Assembly: GCF_001658005.1 (NCBI RefSeq)
Contig: NZ_CP015986.1
Coordinates: 2,605,501-2,669,500, forward strand
Origin: Sphingobium sp. EP60837
GTDB taxonomy: Bacteria > Pseudomonadota > Alphaproteobacteria > Sphingomonadales > Sphingomonadaceae
Length of the DNA: 64,000 nt
Reading direction: 5' to 3'
Below the pieces are notes generated by a model. That model saw only the letters and a list, made by a program, of their open reading frames with translations, did not search any database and was not told the DNA's origin. Of the stretch, positions 1 through 6,948 are shown piece by piece. Within the stretch, counting starts at the first letter, position 1. Every line of letters starts with the position of its first letter. The translations under genes were made by a program, and so were the position numbers.

Positions 1-584
1 CCGATTTTGCCGACCCGGAAAGCGCGGAAGAATTGGTCGCCAAGGTGGCGGAGCGATTTGGCCGCCCGCCCGACATATTGGTGAACAGCGCCGCTATCTT
101 CGGCCAGGATCGGCTGGACAACGTCACGGCCGATGATCTGATGCGCCATTATGCCGTCAATTGCGCAGCGCCCGCACTCCTTACAAAGTCGTTCGCGACG
201 ATCCCAGCGGGCGTTGCGGATCGCTGCATCATCAACATCCTGGACCAGCGAATCGATCACCCCCATGCTGACCAGCTGGCCTATACGCTTTCCAAGGCAG
301 CGTTGGCGGGGCTGACCCGGCTATCCGCCTCCAGCCTTGCGCCCCATATCCGTGTCAACGCGGTAGCGCCCGGCCTCACCATCGCGACGCCCGATTACGA
401 CGAGGAGCAGATGGAAAAGCTGCAATCCGCGATGCCGCTGGGCCGCTTGCCGCTGGCGGAACAGATCGCCGAAGCCGCCCTCTATCTCGCGCAGGCGAGC
501 GCTGTTACAGGGCAGACGCTTTATGTCGACGGCGGCGCCCATCTGCGCAGCTATGATCGCGACTTCATGCATATGGGGCGGTGA
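1..584 (+). CDS. Short-chain dehydrogenase/reductase, pteridine-reductase (FolM/PTR1)-like, 5'-truncated by window edge
   Basis: The reading frame is open from base 3, so the N-terminal Rossmann motif lies outside the window. What remains has the SDR core: an NSAA segment after the third strand, the YTLSK active-site motif (Tyr-x3-Lys) and a C-terminal VDGG. The position normally held by the catalytic Ser carries Asp (NILDQR). That substitution is known from pteridine reductase PTR1 and FolM-type dihydromonapterin reductases, which reduce pterins with NADPH. I therefore infer a cytoplasmic pterin reductase rather than a generic sugar or alcohol dehydrogenase. The next gene follows after 61 bases on the same strand but is metabolically unrelated. 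Confidence 0.8.
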   Translation, partial: DFADPESAEELVAKVAERFGRPPDILVNSAAIFGQDRLDNVTADDLMRHYAVNCAAPALLTKSFATIPAGVADRCIINILDQRIDHPHADQLAYTLSKAALAGLTRLSASSLAPHIRVNAVAPGLTIATPDYDEEQMEKLQSAMPLGRLPLAEQIAEAALYLAQASAVTGQTLYVDGGAHLRSYDRDFMHMGR

Positions 585-645
585 GCGGCCGGGAAGGCTG
601 CGCTCCCACCGCACATGCGGTCGCAAGATATTGGGGAGATTGACG

Positions 646-1422
646 ATGAGCTTTGAAACGATCCTGGTCGAACAGCGCGATGCGGTAACGTTGGTCACGC
701 TCAACCGGCCGCAAGCGCTGAACGCGCTGAATACACAGGTGCTGGCGGATTTGAGTGCGGCCTTCGCCGCCTATGATGCCGATCCCTCGCAACTCTGTCT
801 TGTGCTGACGGGCAGCGAAAAGGCTTTCGCCGCGGGTGCCGACATCAAGGAGATGGCGACCAAGGAAGCAGCGGACTTCTTCCTGGAGGACTTCTTCTCC
901 GGCTGGCAGCGTGATGTGGTCGCAACCCGCAAACCATGGATCGCGGCCGTGGCAGGCTTTGCGCTCGGGGGCGGCTGTGAACTGGCGATGATGGCGGACT
1001 TCATCATCGCCGCCGACACCGCCAAATTCGGGCAGCCCGAAATCAAGCTGGGTGTCGCGCCCGGCATGGGTGGGTCGCAGCGCCTGACCAAGGCAGTGGG
1101 CAAGGCGAAGGCGATGGAAATGTGCCTGACGGGCCGCATGATGGGTGCTGAAGAAGCGGAACGCTCGGGCCTCGTCTCGCGCGTGGTTCCTGCGGCCGAG
1201 CTGGTGGACGATGCGCTCAAGACTGCGGCCGCGATCGCTGCCATGCCTCCCATGGCGACGATGGTGAACAAGGAGATGGTGAACCTCGCCTTCGAAACCG
1301 GTCTGGCTCAGGGCCTCCTGAACGAACGCCGCCTGTTCCAACTGCTGACCGCCACTGAGGATCGGGTCGAAGGGATGGCTGCTTTCGTGGAAAAGCGTCC
1401 CGGCGTTTGGAAGGGGCGCTGA
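646..1422 (+). CDS. Enoyl-CoA hydratase (crotonase family)
   Basis: A 258-residue protein of the crotonase superfamily, which hydrates trans-2-enoyl-CoA to 3-hydroxyacyl-CoA in fatty-acid beta-oxidation. The oxyanion-hole segments AGADIKEM (63-70) and GGGCELAM (108-115) are intact, and both catalytic glutamates are present: Glu112 and Glu132 (FGQPEIKLG), with the family's 20-residue spacing. The start at 646 is chosen because GGGGAGA precedes it by about seven bases; upstream in-frame starts run back into the previous gene. The length is typical of the family. The substrate range cannot be read from the sequence. Confidence 0.93.
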   Translation: MSFETILVEQRDAVTLVTLNRPQALNALNTQVLADLSAAFAAYDADPSQLCLVLTGSEKAFAAGADIKEMATKEAADFFLEDFFSGWQRDVVATRKPWIAAVAGFALGGGCELAMMADFIIAADTAKFGQPEIKLGVAPGMGGSQRLTKAVGKAKAMEMCLTGRMMGAEEAERSGLVSRVVPAAELVDDALKTAAAIAAMPPMATMVNKEMVNLAFETGLAQGLLNERRLFQLLTATEDRVEGMAAFVEKRPGVWKGR

Positions 1423-1461
1423 AAAAAGGGACTTTTGCGGCTCTCAGGCAGCAGCAAAAAA

Positions 1462-1480
1462 ATATCCACAATTATCCACA
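1462..1480 (+). promoter_or_regulatory. Two adjacent DnaA-box-like sequences
   Basis: A perfect consensus box, TTATCCACA, occupies 1472-1480. A nearly identical sequence, ATATCCACA, lies directly before it at 1462-1470 in the same orientation. TTATCCACA is the classical high-affinity DnaA site. Two in tandem at a gene's 3' flank may titrate DnaA or regulate a nearby transcript. No further boxes or AT-rich unwinding element were seen, so this is not called an origin. Confidence 0.4.
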
Positions 1481-1685
1481 GCTTTAGATGCATGCTGTCT
1501 TCAACGAGTAAGATTCCGCTTTGAGCGACTCGCTTTTGGTGAGACCATCAATTCATCGAAACGAACGACGAAACGGAGAAATCCGGATCTTCAAATCAAA
1601 GAGAAATCAATGATTTGACGGACGTTTCGGTCATCAAGCGGATGTTGGAGCCGAAAGGATCGAACAAAAGCGGGATGGTCTTCAA

Positions 1686-1805
1686 ATGACGATGCCATGC
1701 ACGCGCGAAAGCGAACGTCGGGCATTGGAATTGAAGGCAGGCTGCGGGATATGGCTGAAAATGCCGGATGACTGGAGCCAACACGATGCAGAGCCTTTCA
1801 GGTAA
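1686..1805 (+). CDS. Possible 39-residue protein of unknown function
   Basis: ATG at 1686 opens 39 codons ending TAA. The product is charged, with an Arg/Glu-rich N-terminal half and two tryptophans. The start overlaps by ATGA the stop of a frame that is open from 1543 to 1689, a layout typical of coupled translation. There is no clear ribosome site and chance is a real possibility. A terminator follows 70 bases later. Confidence 0.2.
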   Translation: MTMPCTRESERRALELKAGCGIWLKMPDDWSQHDAEPFR

Positions 1806-1872
1806 AGCATCGCGCGCCGAGTCCGATGATCGCATCCTGAACGGGAAGCGGATCCTGAGACACGACGGAAGT

Positions 1873-1903
1873 GGGGACCGGCAGAAATGCCGGCCCCCAT
1901 TTT
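1873..1903 (+). terminator. Rho-independent terminator
   Basis: The stem GGGG-a-CCGGCA pairs with TGCCGGCCCC around a GAAA tetraloop, and the sequence CATTTT follows. The T-run is on the plus strand, so it ends rightward transcripts. The DUF1232 gene ends 16 bases further on in the opposite direction. Its distance from the hydratase implies a long 3' UTR or a separate small transcript. Confidence 0.7.
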
Positions 1904-1918
1904 GCATTGGGGCACCGT

Positions 1919-2302
1919 TTACGTCTTAGGCTCAAACCACAGCCACATCGCCGCTGCAGCAGCCAGCCACAGCAAGACCACAAACGCGGCGCCTGCACGG
2001 CTGGACGGACGCGCCGACCGGCGCTGAGCCTCCGCCCGATACTCCTCCATCAACGGCGGGGGAATGAGCCGAACGGCCAGGACTATGCCAAGCGGTACGA
2101 TCAGAAGATCGTCAAGATAGCCGATCACAGGGATAAAGTCCGGGATCAGATCGATCGGACTAAGTGCATAGGCCGCGACGATGGCTGCGATCAGCTTCGC
2201 AACAGCCGGGGTCCGGCTATCGCGCGCCGCTATCCAGAGGGCGAGGATGTCGGCGTTCATGCCTTTCGCCCACGCCCGCAGCCTCTGCCAGATCATCGAC
2301 AT
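1919..2302 (-). CDS. DUF1232 (YkvA-like) membrane protein
   Basis: A 127-residue protein with the DUF1232 core: a helix followed by AYALSPIDLIPDFIPVIGYL (residues about 44-63), the signature of the YkvA family, whose role is unknown. A second hydrophobic segment near the C-terminus (about 105-122, VVLLWLAAAAAMWLW) should be a transmembrane helix. ATG at 2302 gives the usual start MSMIWQRL. It stands alone, running leftward toward the terminator at 1873-1903 and with tRNA-Thr just upstream. Confidence 0.85.
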   Translation of the reverse strand: MSMIWQRLRAWAKGMNADILALWIAARDSRTPAVAKLIAAIVAAYALSPIDLIPDFIPVIGYLDDLLIVPLGIVLAVRLIPPPLMEEYRAEAQRRSARPSSRAGAAFVVLLWLAAAAAMWLWFEPKT

Positions 2303-2341
2303 GATCTTAGCCTTAAGGTGGCGCAGGCTATTTAGGAAGGC

Positions 2342-2416
2342 TGGTGCCGGATGCAGGATTCGAACCCGCGACCTTCGGTTTACAAAACCGCTGCACTACC
2401 ACTGTGCTAATCCGGC
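2342..2416 (-). tRNA. tRNA-Thr (anticodon UGU)
   Basis: On the minus strand a complete cloverleaf can be drawn. The acceptor GCCGGAT pairs with ATCCGGC; the D-arm is GCACAGTGGTAGTGC; the anticodon loop TTTGTAA carries TGT; and the T-arm is GCGGGTTCGAATCCTGC. The CCA end is encoded. Anticodon UGU reads ACA/ACG threonine codons. Confidence 0.95.
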
Positions 2417-2447
2417 ATGTCCGTTTGGACGGTGAAGCGCCTTACTA

Positions 2448-3308
2448 TCAGATGACGCCGAACGTCCAGCCCTCCGTTGCGGCAATATGTCGATTGAGCG
2501 GCCTCGGCGTCCACAGGCTCGGCCGGGGAGCGACATTGCGAAGCCAGGCCGCGGTGACGATCGCATCGGCTCCATGATCGTCGGGCGGCAATCCCTTATA
2601 CGGCGCAGAGCCGAGCGCGAAGAGCGCATCATTGAGAGCGGCCAAGTCGCGCATCTTCGTCCGCCCCTTGGGACGTCCGGCCGCCCTTGCGGCGATGCTG
2701 GTATAGATTTCGACGACCAGCGAGCCAAATCGCGGCGGCGGATCAAAGGGCCAGACGGGCACATGGCGGCGCACATGATGGAGCAGCCGCATCCCCGCGA
2801 AGCTCGCCTTCGCCACCTGTGCTGCGCCGATGGCGTCATAGACGGTGGACGGTTTGCCGCCGCCGCCCGCATTATAATGCGCTTCGCACACCCGATTGTG
2901 CATATAATCGGCCTTCATCCCATCAGCCTTGCCGAAGTAGAAGTGCCGCCGATGCGTGACGTGGAGCAAGCTGGCCGCCCCAAGGTCGGGATCGTCGCAT
3001 ATGTGATCGACATAGGCCCAGAAGTCTGGCCCGGTCACGGGCACTTCGTCACCTGGCAGATAGGCTTGCCGTGCAACGAAGGGCGGGGCGAAGCTGAAAT
3101 CGAACCCAAACAATGTGGGCGCTTCCACCGCAGCCGCGACCAGCCATTCGCCGACGGCTGATCTGGACCAGAAGCCGCCTTCGGGCGGGTGGATAAGCCG
3201 CGGCACGGCGTCCCCACGCTCGCACAGGGCAACCGCGATCCCCTTGTGCCGCACGCCCTTCGCGCCCGACCAATCGATCGCCGCATAGCGAGCGAAGCGC
3301 GGGGTCAT
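2448..3308 (-). CDS. DUF429-like protein (predicted RNase H-fold)
   Basis: A 286-residue cytoplasmic protein. It begins with AIDWSGA, the first-strand acidic motif of DUF429-type RNase H-fold proteins, and has VEIY in the middle and a late DAIVTAAW motif, giving the spaced acidic residues expected of such a fold. It ends in EGWTFGV. No biochemical role is established for this family. It lies 18 bases downstream of rarA on the same strand and is probably cotranscribed with it. Its stop is 31 bases from the tRNA-Thr gene. Confidence 0.65.
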   Translation of the reverse strand: MTPRFARYAAIDWSGAKGVRHKGIAVALCERGDAVPRLIHPPEGGFWSRSAVGEWLVAAAVEAPTLFGFDFSFAPPFVARQAYLPGDEVPVTGPDFWAYVDHICDDPDLGAASLLHVTHRRHFYFGKADGMKADYMHNRVCEAHYNAGGGGKPSTVYDAIGAAQVAKASFAGMRLLHHVRRHVPVWPFDPPPRFGSLVVEIYTSIAARAAGRPKGRTKMRDLAALNDALFALGSAPYKGLPPDDHGADAIVTAAWLRNVAPRPSLWTPRPLNRHIAATEGWTFGVI

Positions 3309-3326
3309 GGACGCAGCTACCCTCTC

Positions 3327-4643
3327 TCAGCTCTCGTGGCGCTCTGCACGCAGGCGGTCCCAATAAGCCATGCGTTCGGCTACCCGCGCCTCAAAGCCGC
3401 GATCGGTGGGCGCGTAATAGGTCTGCGGGTCCATCTCCTCAGGCCAGTAATTGTCCCCTGAAAAGCCCTCCGCGCTATCATGATCATATTGATAGCCCTT
3501 GCCATAGCCGATCGCCTTCATGAGCCGCGTGGGCGCGTTCAGGATATTCTTGGGCGGCATCAATGATCCGGTGTCGCGCGCCGACTTCCAGGCCGTCTTC
3601 ATCGCCCCATAAGCGGCATTGGATTTAGGGGCAGTGGCGCAATAAAGGCATGCCTGAACGATCGCCAGCTCACCCTCCGGGCTGCCGAGAAAGTCATAGG
3701 CATCCTTGGCCGCGAGGCATTGCACCAGCGCCTGCGGGTCGGCGAGGCCGATATCCTCGCTGGCGAAGCGAACCAGCCGCCGCAGCACATAGAGCGGCTG
3801 CTCCCCCGCCGTAAGTATTCGCGCCAGATAGTAGAGCGCTGCCTGCGGATCGGACCCGCGCAGCGATTTGTGCAGCGCGGAGATGAGGTTGTAATGTCCC
3901 TCCCGATCCTTGTCATAGACCGCCATCCGCCGGTGGAGCAGGGCGGAAAGGCCCGCCGCATCCAGCGGCTCGCCAATATCGATCGAATAGAGCGTTTCGA
4001 CCTGGTTCAGCAGGAAACGCCCGTCGCCGTCTGCGCTCGCCAGCAAGGCGTCCCGCGCCGCCGCCGTCAGCGGTAACGGCCGCCCGGTCAGCGCTTCCGC
4101 CCGGTCCAGCAGCAGTTCCAGCGCCGCAGCGTCCAGCCGGTGCAGGATCAACACCTGCGCGCGGGACAGCAGCGCCGCGTTCAGTTCAAAGCTCGGATTT
4201 TCCGTCGTCGCCCCGACCAGCGTGACCGTTCCATCCTCTACAAAGGGCAGGAAACTGTCCTGCTGCGCGCGATTGAACCGATGGATCTCATCCACGAACA
4301 GCAGCGTCTTTTCGCCGCGCCGGGCATGATCCTTGGCTGCGGCGAAGACCTTCTTCAGGTCGGCCACGCCTGAAAAAACGGCCGAGATCGGTTCGAAGCG
4401 CATGTCCACCGCATCGGCCAGCAGGCGGGCGATGGTCGTCTTGCCCGTGCCCGGCGGTCCCCACAAGATGATGGAGGAAAGCCGCCCCGCCGCCACCATT
4501 CGCCCGATCGCGCCTTCCGGCCCGGTCAGGTGGTCCTGGCCCACAACATCGGACAGGGTGCGGGGGCGCAGCCGATCGGCCAGCGGGGCATTCTCCGCTG
4601 GCTCCCCGGTTGTTTCTGCGTCGGAAGCGAAAAGGTCAGCCAT
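3327..4643 (-). CDS. rarA: Replication-associated recombination protein A (RarA/MgsA, AAA+ ATPase)
   Basis: A 438-residue AAA+ ATPase of the RarA/WRNIP1 family. This family acts at stalled replication forks and resembles clamp-loader subunits. Walker A GPPGTGKT sits at 62-69 and Walker [12 protein letters not shown] at about 114-124. The C-terminal half has the family's tetramerisation region, including [10 protein letters not shown] and a [11 protein letters not shown] segment. The length matches the family. The glycosyltransferase gene ends 27 bases upstream and the DUF429-like gene starts 18 bases downstream, so the three may form one leftward unit. Confidence 0.93.
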   Translation of the reverse strand: MADLFASDAETTGEPAENAPLADRLRPRTLSDVVGQDHLTGPEGAIGRMVAAGRLSSIILWGPPGTGKTTIARLLADAVDMRFEPISAVFSGVADLKKVFAAAKDHARRGEKTLLFVDEIHRFNRAQQDSFLPFVEDGTVTLVGATTENPSFELNAALLSRAQVLILHRLDAAALELLLDRAEALTGRPLPLTAAARDALLASADGDGRFLLNQVETLYSIDIGEPLDAAGLSALLHRRMAVYDKDREGHYNLISALHKSLRGSDPQAALYYLARILTAGEQPLYVLRRLVRFASEDIGLADPQALVQCLAAKDAYDFLGSPEGELAIVQACLYCATAPKSNAAYGAMKTAWKSARDTGSLMPPKNILNAPTRLMKAIGYGKGYQYDHDSAEGFSGDNYWPEEMDPQTYYAPTDRGFEARVAERMAYWDRLRAERHES

Positions 4644-4670
4644 CGACCCGATATAGGGAAAGCGCGGCTG

Positions 4671-5849
4671 TTAAGGAACCGGGCTGGAGCGCAACAAAGC
4701 GCCTTGCGACCGCTGGCGGATGACGCGGATATAGGTATCGACCAGCGCCTGGTTCACTTGGTCCCAGCCATAACGCTCCGCCTCCGCCCTGGCGGCTGCT
4801 CCTGCATCGGCGCGCGCCTGCGGATTGGTGCAATAGGCCGCGAGCGCATCGGCAAAGGCGCCGATTGCTCCGGGGCGGATCAGGCGTCCCGTCACGCCTT
4901 CGGTCACCAGGCTTTCGCTGCCAGTGGCCCGGGCGGCAACGGTGGGTAGCGCGCAGGCCATCGCCTCCAACGTCACATTGCCGAAAGTTTCGGTGATGGA
5001 CGGGTTGAACAGCATATCCATGCTGGCGACGGCACGACCCAGGTCCGCGCCCTTCTGAAAGCCGGTGAAGATCGCGTTGGGCAAGCGATTCTGGAACCAT
5101 TCGCGCGCGGGTCCTTCGCCCACGATCATTACCTTGTGCCGCACATGCCGCAGCGCCAGCTGGTCGATCGTGTCGGAAAAGACGTCCAGCCCCTTTTCCA
5201 TCACCAATCGGCCGATGAAGCCGATCACCGCCTCATCATCCTCTATGCCCAGCGACCGCCGCCACGCCAGGTCGCGCTGGCCCGGATTGAAAATCCGCCG
5301 GTCGATCCCGCGCGTCCAGATGCCGACATCATAGCTCATCCGCTGTTCGCGCAGCAGCTGCGCCATCGATTCGGACGGGGCGACGATCGCGTCGCACCGG
5401 CGATAGAAGCGGCGCAGCAGGGATTCGATGACGGGCTCCAGAAAGGCCAGTCCATAATAGCGCGGATAGGTTTCGAAACGCGTATGAACCGACGCGACCG
5501 CAGGCAATCCACCGCTCCGTGCCCAGCTCACCGCCCTGTGCCCCAGTGGATCGGGGCTTGAGACATGGACGAGGTTGGGGCGAAATCGCTTGAGGTCGCG
5601 ACGAACGGCGCCCGACATGCGATAGGGGACGCGATATTCCCGACGCCCCGGAACCGCGAAGGATGGCGCGCTGACAAGGTCGCCGGTCGGCTCGAAAGCG
5701 GGCGTCGCGATGGTCGGCGAATAGACGCGCACGGCCGCGCCCTGACTCAGCAGATAACCCACGAAACGGTTGAGCGCCTGGTTGGCGCCGTCGCGCACAT
5801 AATTGTAATTGCCGCTGAAGAGCGCGACGCGAAGGCCAGTGACATCCAT
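4671..5849 (-). CDS. Glycosyltransferase family 4 (GT-B fold)
   Basis: The ATG at 5849 (MDVTGLRVALFSGNY) gives a 392-residue protein with the usual N-terminal strand of a GT-B enzyme. Longer upstream starts would run over the promoter of the divergent gene. The N-terminal half has SVHTRFETY and the C-terminal half has FIGRLVMEKGLD and the donor-binding ITETFGNVTLEAMA, whose Glu residues contact the nucleotide sugar. The closest families known to me are GDP-mannose-dependent mannosyltransferases and SqdX-like lipid glycosyltransferases. A membrane-lipid or glycolipid sugar transferase is likely, but donor and acceptor are unknown. Confidence 0.85.
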   Translation of the reverse strand: MDVTGLRVALFSGNYNYVRDGANQALNRFVGYLLSQGAAVRVYSPTIATPAFEPTGDLVSAPSFAVPGRREYRVPYRMSGAVRRDLKRFRPNLVHVSSPDPLGHRAVSWARSGGLPAVASVHTRFETYPRYYGLAFLEPVIESLLRRFYRRCDAIVAPSESMAQLLREQRMSYDVGIWTRGIDRRIFNPGQRDLAWRRSLGIEDDEAVIGFIGRLVMEKGLDVFSDTIDQLALRHVRHKVMIVGEGPAREWFQNRLPNAIFTGFQKGADLGRAVASMDMLFNPSITETFGNVTLEAMACALPTVAARATGSESLVTEGVTGRLIRPGAIGAFADALAAYCTNPQARADAGAAARAEAERYGWDQVNQALVDTYIRVIRQRSQGALLRSSPVP

Positions 5850-5967
5850 CCGCCGCCCCTTAACCCAGGCGAACGAAAAACCCAAGGGAACCGCATGCGG
5901 GACGGGGATTTTTGTCACTGCAATCATGTGGAAAGTCCGCAATGCCGCTGCGGCAGGAGAGGATGGA

Positions 5968-6186
5968 ATGACCGACAGTTTCCGCAAAGGAATGCGGGTG
6001 AAGTGGAACTGGGGCCAGGGCGTTGGCCGTGGCCGGGTCGCCGAAAGGTTCGACCGGCATGTCGAACGGACGATTGAAGGCGCGCCGATCCGCCGCAATG
6101 GATCGGCCAGGAACCCCGCCTATCTCGTCCAGACCGACAATGGCAGCGAAGTCCTGAAACTGGGTTCGGAACTCAGCCGCGCCTGA
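5968..6186 (+). CDS. DUF2945 (Tudor-like, hypervirulence-associated family) protein
   Basis: A 72-residue protein. The start at 5968 follows a GGAGAGGA ribosome site at about 5956-5963. The pattern GMRVKWNWGQG, then NPAYLVQTDNG and VLKLGSELS, is that of small DUF2945 proteins with an SH3/Tudor-like barrel, sometimes annotated as hypervirulence-associated. No enzymatic residues are evident. It is divergent from the glycosyltransferase and 44 bases upstream of the MOSC gene. Confidence 0.7.
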   Translation: MTDSFRKGMRVKWNWGQGVGRGRVAERFDRHVERTIEGAPIRRNGSARNPAYLVQTDNGSEVLKLGSELSRA

Positions 6187-6230
6187 CCCTAGCTACTCGC
6201 CAAGAGCCTGCGCCCCTGCCATAGGACCGC

Positions 6231-6881
6231 ATGGCTGATCATCTTGTCGTCGAAGCATTGCTGACTGGCACGCCGGTTCCTTTCCGGGACGGAGACTATA
6301 GCGCCATCGCCAAGCGCCCTGTGGACGGCACGGTTCGCATCGGCTGGCTCGGGCTGGAAGGGGACGCGGTCGCCGATCCCATCCATCATGGCGGCTGGGA
6401 CAAGGCGATCCATCTTTACCCGCAGGACCATTATGCCTGGTGGCGCGAGCGCAAACCGGATCATCGGTTGCTGGCTGCGCCGGGTGCTTTCGGGGAGAAT
6501 GTCGCGTCCCACGGCATGACCGAGGAGCAGATTTGCCTCGGCGATCGCTTTTCCCTCGGCAGCGCGATTGTCGAAGTCAGCCACGGTCGTCAGCCCTGCT
6601 GGAAACTCGACCACCGCTTCGGCGCGCGCGATGTGCTGGCGACGATCGTCAAGACTGGCCGCTCGGGCCTCTATTTCCGCGTGCTGCGGGAAGGGGAGGC
6701 GGAGCCGCAAGGCCGCATGGACCTGCTCGACCGTCCTCTGCCCCAATGGCCGATCGCGCGCGTCTTCAGGCTGTTGATCGGCGGCGGGCACAAGGCAGAA
6801 CCCGACGCTGTGCGAGCGCTCGCGGGCATGCCGGTGCTGGCCGAGGCTTGGCGCGACCGGGCGCGAAAATTGGCGGAGTAG
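6231..6881 (+). CDS. MOSC domain protein, YiiM-like
   Basis: A 216-residue protein matching YiiM in length and motifs: GLEGDAVADPIHHGGWDKAIHLYP near residues 40-65, GAFGENV, then CLGDRFSLGSAIVEVSHGRQPCWKL with the conserved MOSC cysteine (RQPCWK). A C-terminal alpha-helical (3-alpha) domain follows. MOSC proteins deliver sulfur via, or reduce N-hydroxylated compounds with, a molybdenum cofactor bound near this Cys; E. coli YiiM reduces N-hydroxylated purines. A similar role here is inferred. Confidence 0.88.
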   Translation: MADHLVVEALLTGTPVPFRDGDYSAIAKRPVDGTVRIGWLGLEGDAVADPIHHGGWDKAIHLYPQDHYAWWRERKPDHRLLAAPGAFGENVASHGMTEEQICLGDRFSLGSAIVEVSHGRQPCWKLDHRFGARDVLATIVKTGRSGLYFRVLREGEAEPQGRMDLLDRPLPQWPIARVFRLLIGGGHKAEPDAVRALAGMPVLAEAWRDRARKLAE

Positions 6882-6948
6882 GTGGACGAAGCCAAATCTT
6901 GCGCCTTCGCATCTGGTGTGGCGGCGGAGCGGTGCCTATAGCTAACCC

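Larger units (their letters stand above)
1423..1872. other. Intergenic region of about 450 bases with small-ORF or sRNA potential
   Basis: No conventional gene fits here. The region is less GC-rich than its neighbours. It starts with two DnaA-box-like sequences, and a strong rightward terminator lies just past its right end, about 450 bases after the hydratase stop, which suggests that something between is transcribed. A 39-codon ORF (1686-1805) overlaps by ATGA a preceding frame that is open from 1543 to 1689 but has no good start. A regulatory RNA and a tiny translated ORF are both possible. Confidence 0.4.

Noticed and set aside
1462..1480. Chromosomal origin at the DnaA-box pair
   Set aside because: Only two boxes, no AT-rich unwinding region and no hemE/gidA/parAB-type neighbours. 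Kept as a possible DnaA site only.
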